Source: Kitasatospora sp. GAS204B
GTDB lineage: Bacteria; Actinomycetota; Actinomycetes; Streptomycetales; Streptomycetaceae
Length of the DNA stretch: 64,000 bases
NCBI RefSeq assembly: GCF_029892155.1
Contig: NZ_JARZAG010000017.1
Location: 62,001 to 126,000 of the forward strand
Direction: 5' to 3'
Shown here: positions 17,979-27,252 of the stretch, piece after piece
How positions within the stretch are numbered: the stretch's first letter is position 1
Layout of the letters: the number at the start of each line of letters is the position of its first letter
Made by a program: the position numbers and the translations under genes
The notes under the pieces: model-generated
Told to the model about the DNA's origin: nothing
The model's database searches: none
The model's input: only the letters and a program-made list of their open reading frames with translations

Positions 17979-19498
17979 GGGCGGGTCTCCTGGGGGTCGT
18001 GCGGCTGAGGCGTCCGGGCGGTGCGCAGGTGGTCGGCGGCTTCTTGGGTGAGGACGTCGGCGGGCCATCCGGCGAGGGCGGTCAACGCGGTGCGGCGCAC
18101 TTCGGGGGTGCTGGAGGTGCGTGTGGACCGCAGCAGGGGCCAGCCGTGTTCGGGATGGCAGCGCAGGAAGTGCGCGAACAGCAGGAGGGCGTGGTCGCGT
18201 TCGGGTCGAGGGGTGGTGGCGAGGCGTCGTTCGGCCAGTTCGAGGATGTGTGCGGCGTGCCGTTGGTCGCTGTGGCGCAGCGCGTGGGCCCAGGTCGGGT
18301 CGAGCAGGGACGGTCCGGTTTCCAGGCGTGCCAGGAGTTGGGCCGTCGGGCGCAGGTGTAGGACTACGGCGGGTCTCAGGGCGAGGTGGAAGTCAGGACG
18401 CCGGGGGTCGGCGAGGTGGTCCACGACAAGCGCACGCCAGCGGGGTTCATGGAGCAGGCCCTCGTAGCGTGCTGTCAGGTACTCGATGTCGGCGGGCGGC
18501 CAGGGCAGTTCCTGGGGCGGGTGGCGGAAGAACATGGTGATGCTGATCAGGTTGAGCAGCGTGGCGATGGCGGGCGTCCGGGCCTGGACCAGGTCGGCGT
18601 AGCGGCGCAGCACGGGGACGGCGTCCGGGTAGTCGGCCAGGCCGGGTGCGGGACCGCCTTGGCTGTCGGCCATGGCGGCCAGGATGCCGCCGGCGCCGTC
18701 CAGGAGCGGGGTGTCGACGTGCGGGTGGCTCAGTGCGCTGTGCAGGTCGCCGGTGGTCGCGGCGAGGTGGGCCAGGTACTCGTTCATGATGGTGTTGCGG
18801 AAGCCCTCGCGCAGCAGCCACGCCCTGATACCGGAGTCGGTGGTGTCGCGCAGCGTCCGCACCGCCTGGACGCGTCCCCAGCCCGCGACCCTTTGGGCGA
18901 GGGTGTGGACGGCCAGGTCTGCGTCGGGCTGGGAGCGGTGGAGTGCGACGGCCGCGTAGAGGGTGAGCTCGTCCAGGGTGCCGAGCAGGAGCAGCAGTTC
19001 GCGGTCGCGGGTGTCTCCGCCCAGGCCCAGGAGCACCAGGCCGATCTTGACCGGGGCTCGGTGGGTGCCGTGTTCTGCCATCTGCCGACCCAGTCGGCGC
19101 AGGCTGTCGGAGGGGATGCCGCGGCGGCGGACCTCGGCGCTGAGCTCGTCGGCGACCTCGATCGGCGAGCAGGCAGCGAGGAGGTCGTGGAGACCGCTGA
19201 GCCTGTCGCCGCCGATGCCGGGCGCCGGTGCCGACAGCAGGTGTTCGAGGTGGTCGGCGAGTTCGACGCCGGTGGGAGGAACGACACCGTCGCCGTCCGG
19301 GGTACGTCGGACCAGGGCGTCTTCACCGCCGCCGACGAAGGCGAGGCGAGCGTTGTCCGGGTGCGCGTCGGGAAGCGGATCGCCGAACCCGGGCCACGGA
19401 CCGGGACCGTAGCGGCCACGGAGGGTCCGTGCATGGTTGAGGAGGGTGGGAGTCTCGCCGGCTGCATCGCCGTTGCGTACCCACCACGAGCCGGTCAA
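17975..19498 (-). CDS. Large helical, HEAT-repeat-like hypothetical protein
   Basis: 507 residues, mainly alpha-helical, with successive two-helix units such as VQAVRTLRDTTDSGIRAWLL and PEVRRTALTALAGWPADVL that resemble HEAT repeats. No enzymatic motif is visible. The N-terminus (MTGSWWVRNGDAAGETPTLL) lacks a signal peptide. It is co-directional with, and coupled by a four-base overlap to, the hypothetical gene downstream. The setting among immunity-like genes suggests a protein-binding role, but this is inference only. Confidence 0.65.
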   Translation of the reverse strand: MTGSWWVRNGDAAGETPTLLNHARTLRGRYGPGPWPGFGDPLPDAHPDNARLAFVGGGEDALVRRTPDGDGVVPPTGVELADHLEHLLSAPAPGIGGDRLSGLHDLLAACSPIEVADELSAEVRRRGIPSDSLRRLGRQMAEHGTHRAPVKIGLVLLGLGGDTRDRELLLLLGTLDELTLYAAVALHRSQPDADLAVHTLAQRVAGWGRVQAVRTLRDTTDSGIRAWLLREGFRNTIMNEYLAHLAATTGDLHSALSHPHVDTPLLDGAGGILAAMADSQGGPAPGLADYPDAVPVLRRYADLVQARTPAIATLLNLISITMFFRHPPQELPWPPADIEYLTARYEGLLHEPRWRALVVDHLADPRRPDFHLALRPAVVLHLRPTAQLLARLETGPSLLDPTWAHALRHSDQRHAAHILELAERRLATTPRPERDHALLLFAHFLRCHPEHGWPLLRSTRTSSTPEVRRTALTALAGWPADVLTQEAADHLRTARTPQPHDPQETRP

Positions 19499-19767
19499 CG
19501 ACCGGAGGGCTGGCTGCCCTTTCGTGTAGTCATGCAGTGGATGGTGCCCAATGCGGCTCGTCTTGGCAACCGAGTTCTTCGCCGGCGGGCCTCGCTGCGC
19601 CAGGCGTCGCGCTCATCCGACAGTCAGAAGCAATCGAGTGTCCCCTGAAGCCACCCCGAGGCAGAATGATCGCTATGACGACTTGAAGAGCACCGGCCGG
19701 ACGGCAGTCCTGGCGCAAGAGGGGGACTGGGTGGACCGCCTGCGACGGTGAGCGCTGGACCTGCGTT

Positions 19768-20019
19768 GTGTGCAGGGAACCTGTCCGTTCCTACCAGTAC
19801 CGCTTCCATCCGCCCGAGTCCTCCAGCTTCGAGCGCTGCATCGGGCTGGCGTGGTGCTCGGGGTGCCGGATCTACTCGGGCAGCATGGTTCACGTTCCTC
19901 GCAGGCGGGTCCTGGTCGACGACCTTGCGTCGCTTCCTGCCGATGATCGCGACCGGTTGCTCCGAAAGGAAGCCGCGCTGATCGACTACCTTGACCGCCG
20001 AGGCGTTGGTCAGCAATGA
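19768..20019 (+). CDS. Small Cys-rich protein, start disrupted
   Basis: 83 residues from a GTG at 19768. The frame is coding-like further upstream: an extra Cys codon gives a CVVC pair opposite CSGC, a likely zinc site, and an ATG with plausible context sits at 19675. That longer frame is cut by TGA at its fourth codon (19684-19686). Either the gene lost its proper start or the short GTG form is used, which would remove half of the metal site. No family was recognised. Confidence 0.45.
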   Translation: MCREPVRSYQYRFHPPESSSFERCIGLAWCSGCRIYSGSMVHVPRRRVLVDDLASLPADDRDRLLRKEAALIDYLDRRGVGQQ

Positions 20020-20394
20020 GCCGAGCACCACGCCGAGCTGGCCCCGGGGAGCAGGAGTACCGGAGCGATAGGCCGTCAAAGATCTACTTCACGAGTCCTG
20101 CGAGCGTTCGCGATCGGCGACTTCAGCACGACCGAGGCGAACGGGCGCTGCTGCTGACCCCCGACAGTAGGACGACGTCGATGGCGCCCCGTGGCGGTTC
20201 GGCCTCCTTTTGGTTCTTCCGGACTGGCGGAGGGCGAGTGCCTTGTGGGGCTGAAGACGTGCCGGCGGACGAGGGTGATCAGCGGGCGTGGCACCGTGGG
20301 GACTGTCGTCACACCTTGGCCAACGACCACCCAGGATCAGGGCTGGTCGGATCCTGGGAGGTCTGCAGTCAGAGGGGTGTGTCAGAGTCTGCGC
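20020..20394. other. 375-bp stretch with no recognisable gene
   Basis: Several open frames run through this segment on both strands, but none carries a motif, and the one leading into the DUF6891 gene lacks a start signal until 20395. No RNA gene or repeat was seen. It may be decayed coding sequence. Confidence 0.4.
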
Positions 20395-21312
20395 ATGCTC
20401 GAGATCGCGGTGAAGACGGAGAACTGGAAGCGGCACGTCCGTGTGTCCGCCGAGGAGCTGGCTGGGTTGGTCCGGCGAATCGGTGGTGACGGTGACCGGT
20501 TCCTGGTGGTCCAGCGGATACCCGACCTGCCTGACGTGTTCGCCCAGGTCTGGCACAAGGCCGGTGGTGACTACACACTGGAGTACCGCGACGGTGCCGC
20601 TGACCGGCACTTCCAGGCGATGGCCGACGGGCCCGAGGTCGTGATTGCGGCGATTACCGGGTGGGCCCGCCAGGAGGCCGGTTGGGACGGTGGCCTGGCT
20701 TGGTCGCTGCTGGACATGGGCCCCGCCTGCGATGTGCCGCCGCTCGACCTCGACGAAGACGAGCGCGAGGAGTTGGAGAAGCGCGTCCGCGAGGTGCTGG
20801 TTGGCGGCTACGCCTCCCGCGCCGAACTGGCCGAGCTTGCTGAGGAGTACCTGGTCACCAAGGAACGCCGGCCCGTTTCGCGGGAGCAGGCGGAGGCGCT
20901 GGCCGACCGGTTGTGGCTGGAGCGGGTCGCGGAGCAAGCCGCATGGCAGGGCGAGACCGACCCCGAGCGGCTCACTCGCGCGTTCACCGCCCTGCAGGAG
21001 GTCGGTGTCACCGCCCGCGAGAACTTCACCTGTTGCCGTAGCTGCGGCCAGTCCGAGATTGGCGGTGAAGGCGGGCCCGATGCGCGCGGCTTCGTCTACT
21101 TCCACACCCAGTGCACGGATTCCGCCGCGGCCGGCCACGGACTGATGCTCCTTTACGGCGGCTTCGACGGCTCGTCCGAGACGACTGCAGCCGTCGGCCA
21201 CGAGGTCGTGGCTGCCCTCGAAGCAGTGGGCCTCCACGCCGAGTGGGACCGTGACCCCGGCCGGGCCATCACCGTCGCTCCCCTGGACTGGCGCCGCCGC
21301 CTCGTGGGTTAG
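20395..21312 (+). CDS. DUF6891-domain protein
   Basis: 305 residues. The C-terminal 100 carry the DUF6891 pattern: FTCCRSCGQSEIGGE, then GFVYFHTQCTDSAAAGHGL and LLYGGFDGS, with paired cysteines that could bind zinc. The N-terminal part is helical and acidic. The function is unknown. It is found among immunity-type and hypothetical genes. The ATG at 20395 is the first plausible start; the frame is open upstream but not coding-like. Confidence 0.65.
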   Translation: MLEIAVKTENWKRHVRVSAEELAGLVRRIGGDGDRFLVVQRIPDLPDVFAQVWHKAGGDYTLEYRDGAADRHFQAMADGPEVVIAAITGWARQEAGWDGGLAWSLLDMGPACDVPPLDLDEDEREELEKRVREVLVGGYASRAELAELAEEYLVTKERRPVSREQAEALADRLWLERVAEQAAWQGETDPERLTRAFTALQEVGVTARENFTCCRSCGQSEIGGEGGPDARGFVYFHTQCTDSAAAGHGLMLLYGGFDGSSETTAAVGHEVVAALEAVGLHAEWDRDPGRAITVAPLDWRRRLVG

Positions 21313-21490
21313 GGACCGGCGTTAAAGATCAGACCCACGAGGGGAGTGAGGCGAGGGTACGGGGTGTCCCTCGCCGGCGTTGCCGAGTATCCGGTCATGG
21401 TCGGCCCTGCTGTCTGACCCACGGGGTGGACTCCGGTGCCCGCTCTGGTCGCGCGAGGATCGGCACGACAGGGAAAGCCGAGGAGCCTGG

Positions 21491-21913
21491 GTGGTTGGTC
21501 AGACGGCAAGGATCGAAGTGCGCTGTAGTGCCTGCGCGGGCACTATGGTGCGCCAGGTGAATCAGTTCATCCAGAGTGACGAGCTGTGGTGGGACTCCGA
21601 GATCTCGTGTGCGACCTGCGGCCTGGCCGGGTGCGAGAACGCCGGTCCTGGGAGGCCGCCCGAGGATGTCCGGAACGCTCTGCTCGCGGCTCACGGGGCT
21701 GCGCGGCTGCGGGTGGCTGGACCGATGCCGAGCCTGCTCTCTGCCCTGAAAGTCCTTCGGGAAGTCTTCGGAGCATCGTTGCGTGAGGCCCGCGAGCAGG
21801 CCGACGAGCTGAGACGCGAGGGCCTGGTCGGGACACGGGCGGAGATGGAGTTCCTGGCGGTTCGCCTACGCAGGCGGGGAGTTCCTGTTGGCGTCGAGGC
21901 CTGCACGAACTGA
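21491..21913 (+). CDS. Hypothetical protein with zinc-ribbon-like cysteines
   Basis: 140 residues. The first half has CSAC and CATC pairs separated by about 25 residues, a likely zinc ribbon. The second half has a helical segment (SLLSALKVLREVFGASLREA) resembling the helix that follows a beta hairpin in ribosomal L7/L12-like domains. The GTG start at 21491 has AGGAG five bases upstream. No function assigned. It is the last gene before the conjugation operon. Confidence 0.55.
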   Translation: MVGQTARIEVRCSACAGTMVRQVNQFIQSDELWWDSEISCATCGLAGCENAGPGRPPEDVRNALLAAHGAARLRVAGPMPSLLSALKVLREVFGASLREAREQADELRREGLVGTRAEMEFLAVRLRRRGVPVGVEACTN

Positions 21914-21989
21914 TCCAGGACAGCCTCAGCTCCTCAATGTCACTGGAGCGTGATGACGGATTTTGAGCTGCGCACCTCCCGCTCCGTTT

Positions 21990-22664
21990 TCAGGGCAGGC
22001 CGCTGAGGTCGTCGTCCATGGTGTTCCAGAGTTTGCGGACGAAGGTGGGGCTGCGGTGGGCCCAGCGGGCCGTCTCACGTTGGCTCAGGCCGTCGAGCCG
22101 GCCTTGGAGGATCCGTGATCGCGCCTCTTCGGCGTCGGCTGGCGGGTCGGTTTCGGGGGTGCGCACCTCGGGGATGAGGTGCGCACCCCGGTCATCTGGG
22201 GTGGTGCTTGATGCGCTCATGGGGTGTGCACCTTGGCGGAGGTTGACCAGTTGGAGTTGCCAGGCGGGGCCGGCTTCGCCGAGGACGAGGAGGAGGGCGG
22301 GGGCGATCAGGTGGACGACGATGCCCACGGGGTCGTGGTGGAGGGCGGCGTCTCCGATGTTCACGAAGACCGAGAAGGCACCGGTCAGCAGGCGGAAGGC
22401 GGCGGGCCAGTGGCCGCTTCTGACGCCGTATCGGGCGAGGGTGGCGTCGGTTTGGAGGGACATGACGAAGGCGACGTCGATGCTGGTGGCGAGGATCCAG
22501 CCGGACCAGTGCCAGGGGGAGTGCGCACCGATGAACTGAGTGCCCGTCATGGCAGAGAAGGTGCACACCGCGATGATGAGGATCCAGGTGCCGGCGCTGA
22601 GCACGAGCCCGGTGCGGCGGATCTCGGCAGGCGTCGGGGGCGAGATCGGGTGCGTGTCGCTCAC
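21990..22664 (-). CDS. DUF2637-like membrane protein with C-terminal HTH
   Basis: 224 residues with four predicted membrane helices: around TGLVLSAGTWILIIAVCTF, WILATSIDVAFVMS, LTGAFSVFVNIGDAAL and VGIVVHLIAPALLLVLGEA. These are followed by a cytosolic tail ending in a helix-turn-helix-like segment (LSQRETARWAHRSPTFVRKL). This arrangement is typical of the DUF2637/SpdB-like proteins of actinobacterial plasmids and ICEs. The GTG at 22664 has AGGAG ten bases upstream. It is the last gene of the transfer operon and may help spread or regulate the element. Confidence 0.7.
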   Translation of the reverse strand: MSDTHPISPPTPAEIRRTGLVLSAGTWILIIAVCTFSAMTGTQFIGAHSPWHWSGWILATSIDVAFVMSLQTDATLARYGVRSGHWPAAFRLLTGAFSVFVNIGDAALHHDPVGIVVHLIAPALLLVLGEAGPAWQLQLVNLRQGAHPMSASSTTPDDRGAHLIPEVRTPETDPPADAEEARSRILQGRLDGLSQRETARWAHRSPTFVRKLWNTMDDDLSGLP

Positions 22665-22783
22665 GGTCGTGCTGCTCCTGGGGGTGTTCGGTTCGGTGGG
22701 TGCGCACGTCTCGGCTGCGGGTGTGCGCGCACCTACCCGTTTGGCGGTGTCCGCCCGGTGGTTGGGTGCGCTTCTTGGTGTGC

Positions 22784-23737
22784 TCAGGGGGCTGGTCGGG
22801 TGGCGCCGACGTAGTGGTCGCCGGGATGGCGGTAGGGCTCGGTGCGGACGGTGGTTCCTGTGTGGGCGGCGTCGATCATCTGTCCGGCGCCGACGTAGAG
22901 GCCGACGTGGGTGATGTTGGCAAGGGAGGTGCCGTAGAAGACGAGGTCGCCGGGCAGGAGCGGGGCGGTGTCGGGGACCTTGGGGGTGGCGTCGTACTGG
23001 TCTTGGGCGACGCGGGGGAGGGTGATGCCGGTTGCTGCGTAGGCGGCTTGGGTGAGGCCGGAGCAGTCGTAGCCGTGGCCGGGTTCGCCGGTGCCGCCCC
23101 ACTCGTAGGGGGTGCCGGTCTTTGAGCGGGCGAAGGCGATGGCGGTCGCGGTGGCCTGGTTGGGCGGTGGGGCGGGGGTGGTCTGCTGGTCGGCTGCTTG
23201 TGCGTACTGGTGGGCCTGGGCGAGAACTTGGGTGACGTACCAGTCGGCGTGGTTGTAGGCGTAGATCGCGGCGTGCAGGTCGCGGGCGTCGCGTGCACCG
23301 TTGTCGCAGAGGAGGCGTGCGGCGGCGTAGACGGCGTCGGCGGGATCCCACGGGGTGGGCGGGTTGGCGCCGCCGGGTGGGACGGGTTGGGCGTACTGGT
23401 CGAAGGTGTCGGGAAGGAACTGCATCGGCCCGACGGCTCCGGCGGTGGAGACCATGGTGGGGGCGCGGCCATGGTCGGTCTCGACTTTTCCGATCGCGGC
23501 GAGAATCGTCCACGGCAGTCCAGGGCAAGTGGGAGCGGCTTGCTGGTAGAGCGTCAGCATCCGCGGCGGGATGTCGGCACGCGCGGTAGCACTGGTCCCG
23601 GCGGTGCCGGTGAAGGGGTCGAAGAGGCCGCCGGTGGTGGCCGAGACCACGGCGGTGGCCGCGGCGATGAGGACGAAGGCGGCGGCGAGGCAGCCTGCGG
23701 CGGCCGCGGTGCCTGCCCGGGCCGCTGCGGACTCCAC
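22784..23737 (-). CDS. VirB1-like wall hydrolase: transglycosylase plus NlpC/P60
   Basis: 317 residues. An N-terminal hydrophobic signal or anchor (about 10-35) is followed by a lytic transglycosylase domain (about 65-170) with catalytic Glu in AIGKVETDHGR and the AVGPMQFLPDTFDQY motif. A NlpC/P60 peptidase domain (about 200-317) has Cys in YDCSGLTQAAY and His in NITHVGLYVG. It should cut peptidoglycan glycan and peptide bonds outside the membrane to let the transfer channel pass. This two-domain enzyme is common in Gram-positive T4SS operons. It lies 13 bp after the replication-relaxation gene. Confidence 0.9.
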   Translation of the reverse strand: MESAAARAGTAAAAGCLAAAFVLIAAATAVVSATTGGLFDPFTGTAGTSATARADIPPRMLTLYQQAAPTCPGLPWTILAAIGKVETDHGRAPTMVSTAGAVGPMQFLPDTFDQYAQPVPPGGANPPTPWDPADAVYAAARLLCDNGARDARDLHAAIYAYNHADWYVTQVLAQAHQYAQAADQQTTPAPPPNQATATAIAFARSKTGTPYEWGGTGEPGHGYDCSGLTQAAYAATGITLPRVAQDQYDATPKVPDTAPLLPGDLVFYGTSLANITHVGLYVGAGQMIDAAHTGTTVRTEPYRHPGDHYVGATRPAP

Positions 23738-23750
23738 GAGTGCTGGTGGC

Positions 23751-24734
23751 TCAGGCTCGTGGCCGGGCGGGGTGACCGGGGGCGAGCGGGTTCGGCGCGG
23801 GAACGGCGGCTCGGTTGGCGGCCCGGAGCAGGCCGGTCGTCGGTGGGGCTGTCGCGGGGCGCCGGTCGGTGGGCCAGCCGTCGGGGAGGTCGGCGAGCGG
23901 CAGCCGACGGTTTGCAGCCCCGAGTGGCAGCCAGACGGGTCCGGCGGGGGAGAGGGGCTGGTCGCGGGTGTGGGTGGCGACGGCGAGGTGGTCGAGGGCG
24001 CGGTGGGCGGCCAGGCGCTGGTGGAGGTTCACTTCGCGGCGCTGGCTGTGGAGGCTGAACAGGACGAGTGGGCGGCTTCGGGTGGCGAGGGCGAGTTCGG
24101 CGTAGTCGTCGAGCTTGGCTGCCAGCCTCGTCAGCGACTCGGTGCCGGTGTCGTGTTCGAGGAAGAACGCGATGCTCCCGGCGCGGGTGGTGCTGGTCGC
24201 GTAGGCGTCGGGCTGGGCGAGGTCGCCCCACTGTTCGCGGCAGCGTTGCTCGGACCACCAGGCGCTCAAGTACGAGGCGGAGGTGGAGTCGTGGGCGAGG
24301 GTAGTGAAGAAGGTGGCGACGCCGAGGTTATGGGTGAGGGTGGGGGAGAAGGCGATGCGGGTGGGGGCGTCGGACTGCCAGCCGAGGGCGGCGGGGGTGG
24401 TGGCGAGGCGGGCGGCGAGCAGCGCGGCGCCGGAGCGGCCGAGGGTGAAGTGCGTGGGGGCCGAGCCGACCGGGAGTTGGGGGCGGAAGGTGGTGAGGAG
24501 GTCGAGGTCGGTGAGGGCGGCCAGACGGCGGTTGGCCGAGCGGCGGGAGGTGTAGGCGAGGTCGGCGATGTGATGGGACGTCAGTACGTGGTGTTCGAGC
24601 AGCATCTCCAGCAGCCACAGGTCGCGCTCGGTCAGTCGGGAGGCGAGGGTGTGCAGCGGCGGCTGGCGGCGCGCCGTGGAGGCGGTTCGGACGCGGGGTT
24701 CGGCGGTCGTGGTGAGGCGCATGGGCAGGCTCAC
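23751..24734 (-). CDS. Replication-relaxation family protein
   Basis: 327 residues. The N-terminal part has a winged-helix region (LTERDLWLLEMLLEHHVLTS, SRRSANRRLAAL), followed by the HFTLGRSGAALLAARL and THNLGVATFFTTLA segments typical of the Replic_Relax family found in actinobacterial plasmids and ICEs. The family is linked to replication or relaxation of mobile DNA, but the chemistry is not settled. It overlaps the coupling-ATPase gene by four bases, so the two are translated together. It may stand in for the relaxase accessory protein. Confidence 0.8.
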   Translation of the reverse strand: MSLPMRLTTTAEPRVRTASTARRQPPLHTLASRLTERDLWLLEMLLEHHVLTSHHIADLAYTSRRSANRRLAALTDLDLLTTFRPQLPVGSAPTHFTLGRSGAALLAARLATTPAALGWQSDAPTRIAFSPTLTHNLGVATFFTTLAHDSTSASYLSAWWSEQRCREQWGDLAQPDAYATSTTRAGSIAFFLEHDTGTESLTRLAAKLDDYAELALATRSRPLVLFSLHSQRREVNLHQRLAAHRALDHLAVATHTRDQPLSPAGPVWLPLGAANRRLPLADLPDGWPTDRRPATAPPTTGLLRAANRAAVPAPNPLAPGHPARPRA

Positions 24735-27252
24735 TTTCGGGTGACGGGGCCGTAGGTGGCGCGGGATGAGCGGCGAACTTCGCCGGCGCGTCCGGGGATG
24801 GGCGCGGGCAGGGGCGTGGTGCGCAGGGTGAAGGCGGGGGCGTCGGCGGCGTGGGTGACCAGGCGGGCGGCGGCTTGGTAGGCGCCGAGGTGTGCGAGGT
24901 CGTGGGCGGTGAGGTTGGGGCGCATGTGGCGTTCGAGGTCGCGGGCGTCGTCGGGGGAGGCGTTGAAGACGATCTTGGATCGGGCGTTGGCGGAGATGCC
25001 TTCGCGCAGGTCGTGGGGGAGCTGGGCGAGGTTCTGGTGGGCGAGGACGAGGCCGAGCCGGTAGCCGCGGGCTTCGGCGAGGATGTCCTCCAGGGGGTAG
25101 GGGAGGCTGAGGAAGTTGTGGGCCTCGTCCAGGTACATCGCGGCGTCGCGTCGGGCGCCTTCGCGTTGGCCGGCCCGTTGGGTGGCGGCCTGCCAGGTCT
25201 TTGCGACGACGAAGGAGCCGAGCAGTCGGGCGGTGTCCTCGCCGAGCACGCCCTTGGGGAGCCGGACGAGCGCGAGGCCGCCGTCCAGGACCGTGCTGAG
25301 GTCGACGGTGGAGGGGCCGGCAGCGATGGTGTGCTGGACGAAGGGGCGGAGCAGGAACGCGCGGAGCTTGTTCATCAGCGGGGCTGTGACGGCGGCGCGG
25401 GCGGGTTCGGAGAGCTGGTCGTACCAGGCCCAGAAGCCGCGCAGCACCTTGTCGTCGACGCCGCGGCTGACCCGGCGGCGGTAGAGGGGGTCGGTGAGCA
25501 GGGGCGGGAGGTCGGCGAGTGTGACCGTGCTTCGGGTGGCGGTGGAGGTCATGAGGGTGAGGCAGGCGGCGCGCATCACGTCGTCGGTGCGCGGTCCCCA
25601 GAAGGCGGCGAAGATCCGGCGGAAGATCCCGGCCAGATTGTCGACCACGACGTCGGCATCCGGTCCTTCCAGGACGTTGAGGTGAGGCAGGCGGCGCGCA
25701 TCACGTCGTCGGTGCGCGGTCCCCAGAAGGCGGCGAAGATCCGGCGGAAGATCCCGGCCAGATTGTCGACCACGACGTCGGCATCCGGTCCTTCCAGGAC
25801 GTTGAGTCGGGGTGGCAGGGCGTGGTCGTCTGGGTCGATCAGGACGGTTCGTCCGAGTGCGGATTCCGGTAGGCGGGTGAGGAGTTCGTGGATGAGGTCG
25901 CCTTTGGGGTCGATCACCACGGTGCCGCGTCCGGCGCGGGCGTCGTCGAGGATCATGGTCGCCATCAGGGTGGACTTGCCGGATCCGGTGGCGCCGACGA
26001 TGTGCAGGTGGTGCCGGGCGTCGGCGATTGCGAGGCCGATGGGCCGGGCGGGGCCGGTGTCGGCGGTGCCGAGCGGTTTGACGGACGGGCCGGGCAAGGG
26101 GATCGCGGGGACCGGTGGGACGGAGCGGGCTCCGGCTCGCTGGACTCCGGGGGCGGCAGGGTCGGTGGGCAGGTGCGCGAGTGCGGCCAGCTCGGGCACC
26201 GACAGGAGGTCTCCATGGCGCGGGAAGTGACGAGCCGTCATAGTCTCGGCGGGGTGGCGCAGTCGGTGGCGGGCGTACCAGTTCCGCCCGGAGTACACCG
26301 CGAAGGCCGAGGCCACGGCATGGGCTCGACTTCGGCCGCGAGCCCGGGCCGCCGCGACCGCCGCTTCACCGGTCCCCTCCGTCGGGATGGTGACGCTGTA
26401 CCGGATAGCGGCTTCCCACTGCGGTCCGGCCGCTTTCGCGAGGGCGGCCCGAAGCTCGCTGCTCTGCTCGGGATCCCGGCCGGCGGGCGTCGCGCGTGAG
26501 GGTTGATGGGTGAGCAGGTCGAAGAGGTGGGCGGGTCGGCCTGGACCGCTGGCGCCGCTGCTGGTGCCGAGCTGTCGGAGCTGGTGCTTGGCGCGGCGGA
26601 TCCGGGCACCCGTGGCCGGGCGGGCGAGGACGCTCACCGTGACTTCGTCGCCGGCTGCCAGGCCGAGCCCGGCGCCGAGGAGCGCTCGCAGCGGGTCGGC
26701 GCCATGCTCGGTCTTGAGCGGGAGGATCTCGGGGCGGGCGAGGCGCAACGTGCCGCCGGTGACGAACGGGTGGTCCTTGCCGAGCTCAGGGGCTGGCCGT
26801 TCGAGTTTGGTGTGGGTGCCGGGCCAGGCCGATTCGACGGCCCGCCGCAGCAAGGAGGACGGGATCACGCCTGGTGCCCACAGGCGGATGGTCAGGCCGG
26901 CGGAGGTGAAGCGGTACTCGAACGCGATGTGTGGCTGGCCACCGGCCAGGCGCTGCCACCAGGGACGGAGCAGGCCGACGAGATGCCCCCACAGGACCTC
27001 CGCCGCGCGCGGCTCGACGGTGGGCGGGGCCAGGATCACCAGGGTGGTCCCCTCGGCCGTGAGGCGACGCTGACGGGAGCGGTGGACCCACCACCGCACG
27101 CTCCACCGCAGCGTGGCGCCTCCGACCAGCATGGTGCCGAGGGCCGGCCAGTTCCGCACCGCGAGGGACCAGAGCAGCTGCGCGCTCTGGCTCCACCAGC
27201 CTCCGGGGTTGATCAGGAACGGGGCGGCGGGCCCGCCGGGTGCCGGGCTCAC
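24731..27252 (-). pseudogene. VirD4/TraD-type coupling ATPase, broken by a 125-bp tandem duplication
   Basis: The upstream part (from 27252) encodes a membrane-proximal N-terminus, an extended alpha/beta region, and a HerA/TraD-type ATPase with Walker A GATGSGKST near residue 420 and VVIDPKGDLIHELL. After about residue 525 the frame shifts into 34 unrelated residues and stops at 25576. The rest (DEAHNFLSLPYPLEDILAEA, HQNLAQLP) resumes in another frame and can start at a GTG at 25648. Removing one copy of the duplicated 125 bp restores a single reading frame of about 798 residues. It would pump DNA to the channel. Confidence 0.85.
25556..25806. repeat. Tandem 125-bp duplication inside the coupling ATPase
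   Basis: Two adjacent copies, 25556-25680 and 25681-25805, are identical as read, with the match running one base further to 25806. The unit is not a multiple of three, so it breaks the frame. The ends share a short TGAG microhomology, consistent with replication slippage. An assembly artefact is also possible. Confidence 0.9.

Noticed and set aside
21900..22000. Left attachment site matching the tRNA-Leu 3' end
   Set aside because: I looked for the tRNA 3' sequence here and elsewhere to the left and saw no copy. The element edge remains open.
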